DNA of 64,000 bases, taken from the NCBI RefSeq assembly GCF_002303925.1, contig NZ_MRCS01000027.1:25665-89664 (forward strand), given 5' to 3'. This document shows positions 1 through 9,160 of this stretch, piece after piece. This DNA comes from Pseudomonas sp. ACN8. GTDB taxonomy: Bacteria > Pseudomonadota > Gammaproteobacteria > Pseudomonadales > Pseudomonadaceae. The translations under genes were made by a program, and so were the position numbers. The notes beneath the pieces were generated by a model. That model saw only the letters and a list, made by a program, of their open reading frames with translations, did no database searches and had not been told where the DNA came from. Every line of letters starts with the position of its first letter. Position 1 is the first letter of the stretch.

Positions 1-1
1 C

Positions 2-3000
2 GCCAGGGCGCTGCTGGCCGAGCGCCTGGAAAATCTCCTGAGCACACCGAACACCGGGCTGCGGATCAAGCGCGATCCGCAACTGATCAACAACTTCCTC
101 GCCCAGGGCATGGACATCCTGCTGGACGTCGAAAGCCTGTTGCTGCGTTGGCAGCAACACCCCGGCGAACGTCAGGAACTCAGCGCGCTGTTGGACGAGT
201 TGACCACCCTCGGCGAAGGCGCCCATCTGGCCGACCTGCACCCGGTGGATGAATTGTGCGAAGCATTGCTCGATCTGTACGGTGCCGTGGAGGAAAGCAG
301 CCTTGCGGTCAGCGAGCGGTTTTTCCACGAGGCACAGGCTGCCCATGAAGCGCTGATCAACATGCTCGACGAACTGGCCGCCGGCCAGGAAGTCAGCCCG
401 CAGCCGCAGCGGATCAGGGCCTTGCGCGAGTTGCTCGACGAGAGCCTCGACCCGTCGGCCATGGGCCTGATCCGCAGCGATGGCAGCCGCAGCCTGAGCA
501 TCCGTGAATTGGGCAGCGCCACCGCAGAGCTTGAGCGCACGCTGCCCCCTGTAGGAGCGAGCTCGCTCGCGATGGACGTTAACGATGACGCGTTGTCATC
601 GGATAAACGCGGCGCCGGCGAGACCATCGTCGGAACGCCGCCCGGAGACGAGCTCGCTCCTACAGGAGAGGGGCGCGGGCTGGACGATGAAATAGTCGCG
701 ATCTTCCTTGAGGAAGCGGTGGATATCCTTGAAAGCGCCGGTCAGGCCTTGCAGCGCTGGTTGCGCGACTCGGACAACGCCGCGCCACTGTCGTCCCTGC
801 AACGGGATTTGCACACCCTCGAAGGTGGCGCGCGCATGGCCGAGGTCGGACCGGTCGGCGATCTGGCCCATGAACTGGAAAGCCTTTACCAGGGCCTGGT
901 GGATCGTCGTTATGCCTTCAGTGATTCACTGGCGGTGCTGCTCAAACAGTGCCATGAGCGACTGGCGTTGTACCTCGAACAGTTGCAGCTCAACCAGCCG
1001 CTGGACCACTCCCGTGAGCTGATCGAAGCCATTCGTGCCTACCGTCAAGGTCATGCGGGTATCGCCGAGTCCGTCCGGCAGGCGACCGACAACGATTCGG
1101 CTGCGCATGATCCGGAATTGCTGGAGATCTTCCTCGAGGAAGGTTTTGACATCATCGAAAGCTCCGGGGCGGCGCTGGAGCGCTGGCAGGTCCAGCCTTC
1201 GAGTCGTCAGGAAGTGGAAACCCTGCTGCGCGACCTGCACACCCTCAAGGGCGGTGCGCGCATGGTGGAAATCGCCGCGATTGGCGATCTGGCCCATGAA
1301 CTGGAGTTTCTCTACGAAGGCCTGTCCACCGGTGTGCTGCAACCGACGGAGGCGTTGTTCGCGCTGTTGCAGCGCAGCCATGACCGCTTGGCGCAGATGC
1401 TCGATGCGGCCCGCGCCGGTGAGCCGATGCCGCCGGCCGACCGTTTGATCTATGCGATCAGGAACTTCAGCCACCCGGTCGTGCCTGAAGCACCCGCGCC
1501 GGTTGCGGCGCCGGCCATGCCCAAGGCCGAGCCGCTGACGCCGCCTTCCGATGCCGGTGCCGACATGGTCAAGGTCTCGGCAGAGCTGCTCGACGATCTG
1601 GTCAACCTGGCCGGTGAAACATCGATCTTCCGTGGCCGGATCGAACAGCAGGTCAACGATGCGCACATCGCCCTGAACGAGATGGAGACCACCATCGAGC
1701 GGATGCGCGACCAGTTGCGCCGCCTCGATACCGAGACCCAGGGGCGGATCCTCAGCCGCCAGCAAGTCGATGCCGAACGCCTGGGCTACGAGGAATTCGA
1801 CCCGCTGGAAATGGACCGACACTCACAGTTGCAGCAATTGTCCCGGGCGCTGTTCGAATCGGCCTCTGACTTGCTCGACCTCAAGGAAACCCTCGAGCGA
1901 CGCAATCACGACACAGAAAACCTGCTGCAACAGCAGGGCCGCATCAACACCGAACTGCAGGAAGGCCTGATGCGCACGCGCATGGTGCCGTTCGAACGCA
2001 TGCTCCCGCGTTTGCAGCGCATCGTCCGGCAGGTGGCCGGCGAACTGGGCAAGGACGTGGATTTCATCGTCGACAACGCCGAAGGCGAGATGGATCGCAA
2101 CGTTCTCGAACGCATGGCCGCGCCGCTGGAACACATGCTGCGCAACGCCGTCGACCATGGCCTGGAGTCCGTCGAGGTGCGGCTGGCGGCGGGGAAACCG
2201 GCCAAGGGCAAGATCACCCTCGATCTGCTGCGCGAAGGGGGCGACATCATCTTCGACATCCGCGACGACGGCGCCGGTGTGCCGCTGGATGTGGTGCGGC
2301 GCAAGGCGATCAAGCGCGGCCTGCTCGCCCCGGACAGCGTCATCAGTGATCACGACGTGTTGCAGTTCATCCTGCAACCGGGGTTTTCCACCGCTGAAAA
2401 AATCACCCAGATCTCCGGGCGCGGCGTCGGTATGGACGTGGTGCATGAAGAGGTGCGGCAGCTGGGCGGCACCATGAGCATCGACTCGGTGCCGGGGCAG
2501 GGCGTGCATTTCCGCATTCGCCTGCCGTTTACCGTATCGGTCAACCGGGCGTTGATGGTGCAGTGCGGTGAGGACCAATACGCGATCCCGCTCAATACCA
2601 TCGACGGCATCGTGCGCGTCCTGCCCAATGAACTCGAAGGGTATTTCCGTTTCGATTCGCCGACCTACGAATACGCCGGACAACGTTACGAGCTGTGCTA
2701 TCTGGGTGAGTTGCTGAAAACCAGCCCGCGCCCGAAACTGTTGGGGCAGAGCCTGCCGTTGCCGGTGCTGCTGGTGCAGTGCAACGAACGGCACATTGCG
2801 GTGCAGGTGGATGCCATGGCCGGCACCCGCGAGATCGTGGTCAAGAGCCTGGGGCCGCAGTTCGCGGCGGTACAAGGGGTGTCCGGGGCGACGATTCTCG
2901 GCGACGGCCGGGTGGTGCTGATTCTGGATTTGCTGGCGCCGATCCGCGCCATGCAGGCCCGTGTACCCCAGCGTCCGGCGGGGCAAGAAGTCGAGGCCGA

Positions 3001-3382
3001 ACCGCATCGGCCGCTGCTGGTGATGGTGGTCGACGACTCGGTCACCGTGCGCAAGGTCACCAGCCGCTTGCTCGAACGCCACGGCATGAACGTGCTGACC
3101 GCCAAGGACGGGGTCGATGCCATGCTGCTGCTGGAAGAACACATGCCCGACCTGATGCTGCTGGACATCGAGATGCCGCGCATGGATGGCTTCGAAGTCG
3201 CGACCCAGGTGCGCAACGATGAACGTCTGCGACACCTGCCGATCATCATGATCACCTCCCGCACCGGGCAGAAACACCGCGACCGCGCCATGGCCATCGG
3301 CGTCAACGACTACCTGGGCAAGCCGTACCAGGAATCGGTGCTGCTCGAAAGCATTGCCTTGTGGAGCAAGACCCATGCTTGA
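2..3382 (+). CDS. chpA: ChpA-type hybrid chemosensory histidine kinase, 5'-truncated by the window edge
   Basis: The reading frame is open from the left edge, so this is the C-terminal 1126 residues of a longer protein. It is the CheA-like kinase of the Chp system that controls type IV pili and twitching in Pseudomonas. In order I see: a degenerate Hpt whose phospho-acceptor position is Thr (codon at 203, motif LTTLGEG), an Hpt with LHTLEGG (His codon 812), an Hpt with LHTLKGG (His codon 1238), a dimerisation/P domain, a HATPase with N-box HMLRNAVDHGLE and GRGVGMDVV, a CheW-like domain, and a C-terminal receiver with VVDDS and LLDIEMPRMDG. A REP pair is read through in frame at 550-665, in the linker before the second Hpt. 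It overlaps chpC by 8 bp. Family identity is secure; the N-terminal part is outside the window. Confidence 0.95.
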   Translation, partial: ARALLAERLENLLSTPNTGLRIKRDPQLINNFLAQGMDILLDVESLLLRWQQHPGERQELSALLDELTTLGEGAHLADLHPVDELCEALLDLYGAVEESSLAVSERFFHEAQAAHEALINMLDELAAGQEVSPQPQRIRALRELLDESLDPSAMGLIRSDGSRSLSIRELGSATAELERTLPPVGASSLAMDVNDDALSSDKRGAGETIVGTPPGDELAPTGEGRGLDDEIVAIFLEEAVDILESAGQALQRWLRDSDNAAPLSSLQRDLHTLEGGARMAEVGPVGDLAHELESLYQGLVDRRYAFSDSLAVLLKQCHERLALYLEQLQLNQPLDHSRELIEAIRAYRQGHAGIAESVRQATDNDSAAHDPELLEIFLEEGFDIIESSGAALERWQVQPSSRQEVETLLRDLHTLKGGARMVEIAAIGDLAHELEFLYEGLSTGVLQPTEALFALLQRSHDRLAQMLDAARAGEPMPPADRLIYAIRNFSHPVVPEAPAPVAAPAMPKAEPLTPPSDAGADMVKVSAELLDDLVNLAGETSIFRGRIEQQVNDAHIALNEMETTIERMRDQLRRLDTETQGRILSRQQVDAERLGYEEFDPLEMDRHSQLQQLSRALFESASDLLDLKETLERRNHDTENLLQQQGRINTELQEGLMRTRMVPFERMLPRLQRIVRQVAGELGKDVDFIVDNAEGEMDRNVLERMAAPLEHMLRNAVDHGLESVEVRLAAGKPAKGKITLDLLREGGDIIFDIRDDGAGVPLDVVRRKAIKRGLLAPDSVISDHDVLQFILQPGFSTAEKITQISGRGVGMDVVHEEVRQLGGTMSIDSVPGQGVHFRIRLPFTVSVNRALMVQCGEDQYAIPLNTIDGIVRVLPNELEGYFRFDSPTYEYAGQRYELCYLGELLKTSPRPKLLGQSLPLPVLLVQCNERHIAVQVDAMAGTREIVVKSLGPQFAAVQGVSGATILGDGRVVLILDLLAPIRAMQARVPQRPAGQEVEAEPHRPLLVMVVDDSVTVRKVTSRLLERHGMNVLTAKDGVDAMLLLEEHMPDLMLLDIEMPRMDGFEVATQVRNDERLRHLPIIMITSRTGQKHRDRAMAIGVNDYLGKPYQESVLLESIALWSKTHA
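550..665. repeat. REP pair inside the chpA reading frame
   Basis: Left half TGTAGGAGCGAGC at 550 and right half GCTCGCTCCTACA ending near 664 enclose GATGGACGTTAACGATGACG, the interior found in intergenic REP pairs of this window. The frame stays open and encodes roughly 40 residues containing VGASSLAMDVNDDA. Confidence 0.92.
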
Positions 3383-3836
3383 GCACCGCACCAGTAACCT
3401 CACCGGCCTGCTGCTGCCGTTGGCCGACCGCAACCTGATCCTGCCCAACGTCGCCGTTGCCGAGCTGATCGATTACCAGCAGCCGGGGACCTTCGACCTC
3501 GACACACCGCCGTGGTACCTGGGCCTGGTGACGTGGCGCGACCGGCAGATTCCGCTGCTGAGTTTCGAGTCGGCCTGCGGGCAGAAAATCGTCATCGGCG
3601 AACGTGCGCGGATCGTCATTCTCAACGCCCTGGGCGGGCGCCCCGAACTGAAATTCATCGCGCTGCTGGTGCAGGGGATTCCGCGCTCCTGCAAGCTCGA
3701 TAGTCAGTTGAGTTACGTGGATGTGCCGTTGTGTTCGCTGGAGCAGGCGGCGGTACAGGTGGGCGAGCAGGTGGCCAAGGTGCCGGATCTGTTGGCGCTG
3801 GAGGGGTTGTTGGTAGATGCCGGGTTAATCGAATGA
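3375..3836 (+). CDS. chpC: ChpC, CheW-like adaptor
   Basis: This 153-residue protein consists of one CheW-like domain, with the hydrophobic strand pattern GLLLPLADRNLILPNVAVAE at the start and WRDRQIPLLSFE in the middle. CheW-type proteins link receptors to the kinase; ChpC is the second adaptor of the pilus Chp system. I chose the ATG at 3375, which overlaps the chpA stop by 8 bp and implies translational coupling. A TTG at 3354 would add seven residues and has less support. chpB (methylesterase), which lies between chpA and chpC in P. aeruginosa, is absent here. Confidence 0.9.
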   Translation: MLEHRTSNLTGLLLPLADRNLILPNVAVAELIDYQQPGTFDLDTPPWYLGLVTWRDRQIPLLSFESACGQKIVIGERARIVILNALGGRPELKFIALLVQGIPRSCKLDSQLSYVDVPLCSLEQAAVQVGEQVAKVPDLLALEGLLVDAGLIE

Positions 3837-3866
3837 CTCTGGTTTTGCTGTGACTACACTGCCCCC

Positions 3867-3942
3867 TTCGCGAGCAGGCTCGCTCCCACAGGGTTTTTGT
3901 GTGCGACACAGATCCATTGTGGGAGCGAGCCTGCTCGCGAAG
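3867..3942. repeat. REP pair downstream of chpC
   Basis: TCGCGAGCAGGCTCGCTCCCACAG (3868-3891) faces TGTGGGAGCGAGCCTGCTCGCGA (3919-3941) in the chpC-mdcA gap. The rest of the 220-bp gap is the presumed mdc promoter region. Confidence 0.92.
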
Positions 3943-4057
3943 GCGTCAGTTCTGACAACCATTACCCTGAGCGTAACGATCCATCACTCTGCTTGATTGA
4001 TACGCCACACCCAACACTCCTAAGGTAGCTCCACGACAGCGAACCCGTGGAGTGGTC

Positions 4058-5728
4058 ATGACAACAACAATATCCCCCGACTCGCGATGGACGCGGCGGC
4101 GCAGCGAGAAGCAGCGGCGCCTCGAGCTGGTGCGAGGTCTTGCCGACGGCGTGGTGTTGCCCACCGACAACATCGTGGCGGCGCTGGAGGCGTTGATCCT
4201 GCCTGGCGACCGCGTGGTGCTCGAAGGCAACAACCAGAAGCAGGCGGATTTTCTTTCGCGCTCCCTGGCCAAGGCCGACCCCGCGAAGTTGCATGACCTG
4301 CACATGATCATGCCCAGCGTCGGGCGCTCCGAGCACCTGGACCTGTTCGAACGCGGCATCGCCCGCAAGCTCGACTTCTCTTTCGCCGGTACCCAGAGCC
4401 TGCGCATCAGCCAGTTGCTCGAAGACGGCCTGCTGGAAGTCGGCGCGATCCACACCTACATCGAACTCTACGCACGGCTGGTGGTGGACCTGATTCCCAA
4501 CGTCGTGCTATCGGCCGGGTTCATGGCCGACCGCGCCGGCAACATCTACACCGGGCCGAGCACCGAAGACACCCCGGCGCTGATCGAACCGGCGGCCTTC
4601 AGCGACGGCATCGTCATCGTTCAGGTCAACCAGTTGGTGGACGACGTCAGCGACCTGCCGCGTGTCGACATTCCCGCCTCCTGGGTCGATTTCGTGGTGG
4701 TGGCCGACAAGCCGTTCTATATCGAACCGCTGTTCACCCGCGATCCTCGGCACATCAAGCCCGTGCACGTGCTGATGGCGATGATGGCGATCCGCGGAAT
4801 CTACGAAAAACACAACGTGCAATCCCTCAACCACGGCATCGGTTTCAATACCGCTGCCATCGAGCTGATCCTGCCGACCTACGGCGAGTCTCTCGGTCTC
4901 AAAGGCAAGATCTGCCGCAACTGGACGCTCAACCCGCACCCGACCCTGATCCCCGCGATTGAAAGTGGCTGGGTCGAAAGCGTGCATTGCTTCGGCACCG
5001 AACTGGGGATGGAGAACTACATTGCGGCGCGTCCGGATGTGTTCTTTACCGGGCGTGACGGTTCCCTGCGTTCCAACCGGATGTTCAGTCAACTGGCCGG
5101 GCAATACGCCGTGGACCTGTTTATCGGTGCGACCTTGCAGGTGGATGGCGACGGCCATTCCTCCACCGTGACCCGCGGGCGCCTGGCCGGTTTCGGTGGG
5201 GCACCGAACATGGGCCACGACCCGCGCGGTCGTCGTCACGGCACACCGGCCTGGCTGGACATGCGCAACACCGACGTGGCAGAGCCGATGCTCGAACGCG
5301 GCAAGAAACTCGTGGTGCAGATGGTCGAAACCTTCCAGGAGGGCGGCAAACCGACGTTTGTTGAAACCCTCGATGCGGTTGATGTGGCGAAGAAAAGCGG
5401 CATGCCACTGGCGCCGATCATGGTCTACGGCGACGACGTGACCCACCTGTTGACCGAAGAAGGCATCGCCTACCTGTACAAGGCGCGCTCGCTGGAAGAA
5501 CGCCAAGCGATGATCGCCGCCGTCGCCGGAGTGACCGCCATCGGCCTGCGCCACAACCCCAAAGACACCGCGCGCATGCGCCGCGAAGGCCTGATCGCCT
5601 TACCCGAAGACCTCGGCATCCGCCGCACCGACGCCACTCGCGAGTTGCTCGCGGCGAAAAGCGTGGCCGATCTGGTGGAGTGGTCCGGTGGCCTCTACAA
5701 CCCGCCCGCCAAGTTCAGGAGCTGGTAA
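4058..5728 (+). CDS. mdcA: Malonate decarboxylase alpha subunit (acetyl-ACP:malonate CoA/ACP transferase)
   Basis: MdcA (556 residues) exchanges acetate for malonate on the prosthetic-group thiol of the acyl carrier subunit MdcC, the first step of the cytoplasmic malonate decarboxylase cycle. The full length and the order mdcA-B-C-D-E-G-H downstream identify it. The ATG at 4058 has GGAG seven bases upstream; an in-frame GTG at 4052 would add two residues and is less likely. The stop overlaps the next start (TAATG). This is the first gene of a tightly packed operon, so its upstream region (3943-4057) should carry the operon promoter. Confidence 0.96.
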   Translation: MTTTISPDSRWTRRRSEKQRRLELVRGLADGVVLPTDNIVAALEALILPGDRVVLEGNNQKQADFLSRSLAKADPAKLHDLHMIMPSVGRSEHLDLFERGIARKLDFSFAGTQSLRISQLLEDGLLEVGAIHTYIELYARLVVDLIPNVVLSAGFMADRAGNIYTGPSTEDTPALIEPAAFSDGIVIVQVNQLVDDVSDLPRVDIPASWVDFVVVADKPFYIEPLFTRDPRHIKPVHVLMAMMAIRGIYEKHNVQSLNHGIGFNTAAIELILPTYGESLGLKGKICRNWTLNPHPTLIPAIESGWVESVHCFGTELGMENYIAARPDVFFTGRDGSLRSNRMFSQLAGQYAVDLFIGATLQVDGDGHSSTVTRGRLAGFGGAPNMGHDPRGRRHGTPAWLDMRNTDVAEPMLERGKKLVVQMVETFQEGGKPTFVETLDAVDVAKKSGMPLAPIMVYGDDVTHLLTEEGIAYLYKARSLEERQAMIAAVAGVTAIGLRHNPKDTARMRREGLIALPEDLGIRRTDATRELLAAKSVADLVEWSGGLYNPPAKFRSW

Positions 5729-6603
5729 TGCACGCACTTAACCTGCAACCAAAAAGCCTGAGCCTGGCCGAACGGCTGGCGGACCTGGCGGTGGACGCAC
5801 TGATCGATGAGGCTGATCTGTCGCCAAAACCGGCACTGGTCGACCGTCGCGGCAATGGCGCCCACACCGATTTGCACCTGGGGCTGATGCACGCTTCAGC
5901 GCTGTCCTTGTGGCCGGCCTTTAAAGAAATGGCGGAAGCCGCCATCGAGTTCGGCGAAATCGGCTTGCCCCTGCGCGAAGCCGTGGGCCGCATCGGTCGC
6001 GAAGGCGAGCAAGCGATGCTCGACACCACTGGCGGGGTGAACACCCATCGCGGGGCGATCTGGGCCTTGGGCCTGTTGGTCACTGCCGCTGCACTGGAAC
6101 CTCAATCCTGCAGTGCCAATAGCGTGGCGTTACGTGCTGCGCGGTTGGCCCTGCTCGACGACCGTTTTGCGCCACGTCCGCTCAGTCACGGTGCGCAAGT
6201 CGCCCAGCGCTACGGCGCTCGCGGTGCCCGTGAGGAAGCGCAACTGGGCTTCCCGGCGGTGTTGCAACGCGCGTTGCCGCAACTCAAATGCAGCCGCGCC
6301 GCCGGCCATGGCGAACAGAACGCCCGGCTCGATGCGCTGCTGGCGATCATGACGAATCTGGACGACACCTGCGTGCTTTATCGCGCTGGAGAACAAGGTC
6401 TGCACACCATGCAACTCGGCGCCCAGGCCGTGCTCGATGCCGGGGGTAGCGCCAGCCTCGCCGGGCGTCGCCGCCTGCATGTGCTGGACCAACAACTCAT
6501 CGCGTTGAATGCCTCGCCCGGTGGTGCTGCGGACCTGCTCGCAGCCTGCCTGTTCATCGACCGTATCGAGTCGGGCGACGGCCTCATCCAGGGAGCTTTT
6601 TGA
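5728..6603 (+). CDS. mdcB: Triphosphoribosyl-dephospho-CoA synthase
   Basis: MdcB (291 residues, CitG/MdcB family) joins ATP and dephospho-CoA to give the 2'-(5''-triphosphoribosyl)-3'-dephospho-CoA precursor of the MdcC prosthetic group. Family features visible are SPKPALVDRRGNGAHTDL near the N terminus, NTHRGAIWALGLL in the middle and TNLDDTCVLYR later. Start and stop overlap the neighbouring cistrons by single bases (TAATG with mdcA, TGATG with mdcC), so expression is coupled to the decarboxylase subunits. Confidence 0.95.
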   Translation: MHALNLQPKSLSLAERLADLAVDALIDEADLSPKPALVDRRGNGAHTDLHLGLMHASALSLWPAFKEMAEAAIEFGEIGLPLREAVGRIGREGEQAMLDTTGGVNTHRGAIWALGLLVTAAALEPQSCSANSVALRAARLALLDDRFAPRPLSHGAQVAQRYGARGAREEAQLGFPAVLQRALPQLKCSRAAGHGEQNARLDALLAIMTNLDDTCVLYRAGEQGLHTMQLGAQAVLDAGGSASLAGRRRLHVLDQQLIALNASPGGAADLLAACLFIDRIESGDGLIQGAF

Positions 6604-6902
6604 TGGAAACCTTATCCTTTGAATTCCCCGCCGGGCAGCCGCCACGCGGTCGCACCCTGGTGGGTTGTGTCGGCTCGGGCGATCTGGAAGTGCTGATCGA
6701 ACCGGGTCAGGCCGGCAAGCTGACGATCAACGTGCAGACCTCGGTCAATGGCAGTGAACAACGCTGGCAGCATCTGTTCGCGCGGATGTTCGACGGCCAG
6801 ACGCCACCGGCCATGGATATCGATATCCACGATTTCGGCGCGACGCCCGGCGTGGTGCGCCTGCGTCTGGAACAGGGCTTCGAGGAGATCGGCCATGACT
6901 GA
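6603..6902 (+). CDS. mdcC: Malonate decarboxylase acyl carrier protein (delta subunit)
   Basis: This 99-residue protein is the acyl carrier of the complex; it carries malonate and acetate on a phosphoribosyl-dephospho-CoA group attached to Ser. The attachment motif VGSGDLEVL is present with Ser25 in the expected place. The start is the ATG at 6603, which overlaps the mdcB stop. The mdcD start lies 8 bp inside its 3' end. Length is normal for the family. Confidence 0.95.
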   Translation: METLSFEFPAGQPPRGRTLVGCVGSGDLEVLIEPGQAGKLTINVQTSVNGSEQRWQHLFARMFDGQTPPAMDIDIHDFGATPGVVRLRLEQGFEEIGHD

Positions 6903-7746
6903 TAGTGCATCCCTGCTCAACAAGCACAGCTTCGTCGAACTCGGTGCCCGGCAACGGGCCAGGGCCCTGCTCGACGCCGGCACCTTCCGCGAGCTGCTTG
7001 ACCCCTTTCAACGGATCATGTCGCCGTGGCTGTCGCGCCAGGGCGTGGTGCCACAAGCCGACGACGGCGTGGTGATCGCCAAAGGCAAACTCGATGGTTT
7101 GCCGGTGGTGATCGCGGCCATCGAAGGTGCGTTCCAGGGCGGCAGCCTCGGTGAAGTCGGCGGAGCAAAAATTGCCGGCGCACTGGAACTGGCCGCCGAA
7201 GACAACCGCAACGGCATCCCGACCCGCGCCGTGCTGCTGCTGGAAACCGGCGGCGTGCGCTTGCAGGAAGCCAACCTCGGCCTGGCGGCCATTGCCGACA
7301 TCCACGCGGCGATTGTCGATTTGCAGCAGTACCAACCCGTGGTCGGTGTGGTGGCGGGCAGCGTCGGTTGCTTTGGCGGCATGTCGATCGCCGCCGGGTT
7401 GTGCAGCTATCTGTTGGTGACTCAGGAAGCACGACTGGGCCTGAACGGTCCACAGGTGATCGAACAGGAAGCCGGACTCGAGGAGTACGACTCCCGCGAC
7501 CGGCCCTTCATCTGGGGCCTGACCGGTGGCGAGCAGCGTTTCGCCAGTGGCCTGGTGGATCGCTATGTTGCCGACGACGTGGCGCAGATTCGCCAGCAAG
7601 TCGGCGAGTTACTCCAGCAAGGTTTGCCTGAACAACCGCGCAGCCGTCAGGCAGAGTTGTTCCTGCAACACCTGGCGCGTCTGGATGCCGAGCCGCAAAT
7701 CGAGCCGTCCGTGGTTCGTGATCTGTACCAAGGAGAACGCCCATGA
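6895..7746 (+). CDS. mdcD: Malonate decarboxylase beta subunit
   Basis: MdcD (283 residues, carboxyltransferase-like crotonase fold) decarboxylates malonyl-ACP together with MdcE. Visible family features are the VVAGSVGCFGGMSIAAGLC stretch and the glycine-rich IEGAFQGGSLGEVGG segment that forms the active-site oxyanion region in biotin-independent decarboxylases. The ATG at 6895 lies within the end of mdcC. Upstream in-frame codons run through mdcC and are not a plausible start. The stop overlaps the mdcE start (ATGA). Confidence 0.95.
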   Translation: MTDSASLLNKHSFVELGARQRARALLDAGTFRELLDPFQRIMSPWLSRQGVVPQADDGVVIAKGKLDGLPVVIAAIEGAFQGGSLGEVGGAKIAGALELAAEDNRNGIPTRAVLLLETGGVRLQEANLGLAAIADIHAAIVDLQQYQPVVGVVAGSVGCFGGMSIAAGLCSYLLVTQEARLGLNGPQVIEQEAGLEEYDSRDRPFIWGLTGGEQRFASGLVDRYVADDVAQIRQQVGELLQQGLPEQPRSRQAELFLQHLARLDAEPQIEPSVVRDLYQGERP

Positions 7747-8546
7747 GTTCGTATTCCCTGCGAGGCTTGAACTGGTTCAACGCCTTGAGTACCGGGGCGA
7801 AAGCGGTCGAGGGTTTGCCGGCTTCGCTGAAGGTCGCCGACGGTTCGCTGGGCGATCAGCCTGTGCGATTCATCGCGGTGGTGGCCGACCCGGAAAACCG
7901 CTTCGTCCGTGCCCGCAACGGCGAGGTGGGTTTGCTCGAAGGCTGGGGCCTGGCCAAGGCCGTGGATGAAGTCATCGCCGCCGATCAGAACAAGGCACAA
8001 AAACGCGCCCTGGTCGCCATCGTCGACGTGCCGAGCCAGGCTTACGGTCGACGGGAGGAAGCCCTCGGCATTCATCAGGCGCTGGCCGCTGCGGCGGACA
8101 GTTATGCCCGTGCCCGTCTCGCTGGCCATGCGGTGATCGGACTGCTGGTGGGCAAGGCGATGTCCGGGGCATTTCTGGCCCACGGCTATCAGGCCAACCG
8201 CTTGATCGCCCTGCGCGATCCGGGGGTGATGGTGCATGCCATGGGCAAGGCGTCGGCGGCGCGGGTGACCTTGCGCAGCGTCGAAGAGCTCGAAGCCCTG
8301 GCGGCCAGCGTGCCGCCGATGGCCTATGACATCGACAGCTACGCCAGCCTCGGGCTGCTGTGGGAAACCTTGTCGGTGGACCGGATCGAGCAGCCGACAG
8401 CGGCGGATCTGGCGCGTGTGATCGAGTGCCTGCATCAGGCGATTGACGATGTGGCCGCCGCTGGCCCTGATCTAAGCGGTCGCCTGGGGGCGGCCAATCG
8501 TGCGGCGTCGAGTAAGGTTCGCCAATTGCTGAGAGCGCAGTGGTGA
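7743..8546 (+). CDS. mdcE: Malonate decarboxylase gamma subunit
   Basis: MdcE (267 residues) is the second carboxyltransferase-like subunit and pairs with MdcD for decarboxylation. The sequence has the crotonase-like segment AGHAVIGLLVGKAMSGAFLA and an N terminus (MSSYSLRGLNWFNAL) typical of Pseudomonas MdcE. It overlaps mdcD by 4 bp (ATGA) and mdcG by 4 bp (GTGA), with AAGGAGAA just upstream of its ATG. Confidence 0.95.
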   Translation: MSSYSLRGLNWFNALSTGAKAVEGLPASLKVADGSLGDQPVRFIAVVADPENRFVRARNGEVGLLEGWGLAKAVDEVIAADQNKAQKRALVAIVDVPSQAYGRREEALGIHQALAAAADSYARARLAGHAVIGLLVGKAMSGAFLAHGYQANRLIALRDPGVMVHAMGKASAARVTLRSVEELEALAASVPPMAYDIDSYASLGLLWETLSVDRIEQPTAADLARVIECLHQAIDDVAAAGPDLSGRLGAANRAASSKVRQLLRAQW

Positions 8547-9160
8547 ATACGTTTCTGGCTCACGACCTGCTGTGGGGCATGAACCCGCAGCAGTTGCCTG
8601 CGGACGCGCCGGCCTGGGTGATCGAGTCGATCATTGCCGGCCAGCCGGTGGTGGTCCGTCGCGCCTTGAGCGCGGTGGGGCAGGTGGCGGTCGGCGTGCG
8701 CGGGCCGTTGCGCGAGCAGCGATTTGCGGCGGTGATGGAAGTCGCTGCCGTCACGCGGCGGGTGCGGCCGGAAGAGCTCCGCCATGTTCAAGGCCAGCGC
8801 GATTTCCCGGCGCTGCGGGCCTTGGCGCAACTGCGCTCGCACCTCGATGACTGTGGTTGGAACTGGGGTGTCAGCGGCAGCGCCGGGTTCGAGCTGGCCA
8901 GTGGGTTTGACGCTTTGCACGAGGGTAGCGACCTCGACCTGATCCTGCGTACGCCACGTCCGTTGAGTCGTGTCGACGCCCAGGCGTTGGTGGCCGTTCT
9001 CGACACAGCCGTGTGTCGCGTGGACCTGCAATTGCAGACACCATCGGGCGCCGTTGCCTTGCGCGAATGGGCCGGTGCTTCGTCGCGGGTCCTGCTGAAA
9101 AATGCCATTCAAGCCACTCTGGTTACTGATCCGTGGAATCCACAGGAGCAAGCAGCGTGA
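8543..9160 (+). CDS. mdcG: Phosphoribosyl-dephospho-CoA transferase (holo-ACP synthase)
   Basis: MdcG (205 residues) transfers the precursor made by MdcB onto apo-MdcC, giving holo-ACP. It has a nucleotidyltransferase-type core: GVSGSAGFELASG followed by SDLDLILRTPRPL supplies the acidic metal-binding pair. I chose the GTG at 8543, which overlaps the mdcE stop as GTGA; another GTG three bases earlier would add one residue. It overlaps mdcH by 4 bp. Confidence 0.93.
   Translation: MNTFLAHDLLWGMNPQQLPADAPAWVIESIIAGQPVVVRRALSAVGQVAVGVRGPLREQRFAAVMEVAAVTRRVRPEELRHVQGQRDFPALRALAQLRSHLDDCGWNWGVSGSAGFELASGFDALHEGSDLDLILRTPRPLSRVDAQALVAVLDTAVCRVDLQLQTPSGAVALREWAGASSRVLLKNAIQATLVTDPWNPQEQAA

Noticed and set aside
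3354..3374. TTG start for chpC
   Set aside because: It overlaps chpA more and lacks a better ribosome-binding site than the ATG at 3375.
1823..3448. A 541-residue open frame on the minus strand opposite chpA
   Set aside because: The composition is typical of an antisense GC-rich shadow (His/Gln/Asp-rich) and chpA is certain on the other strand.
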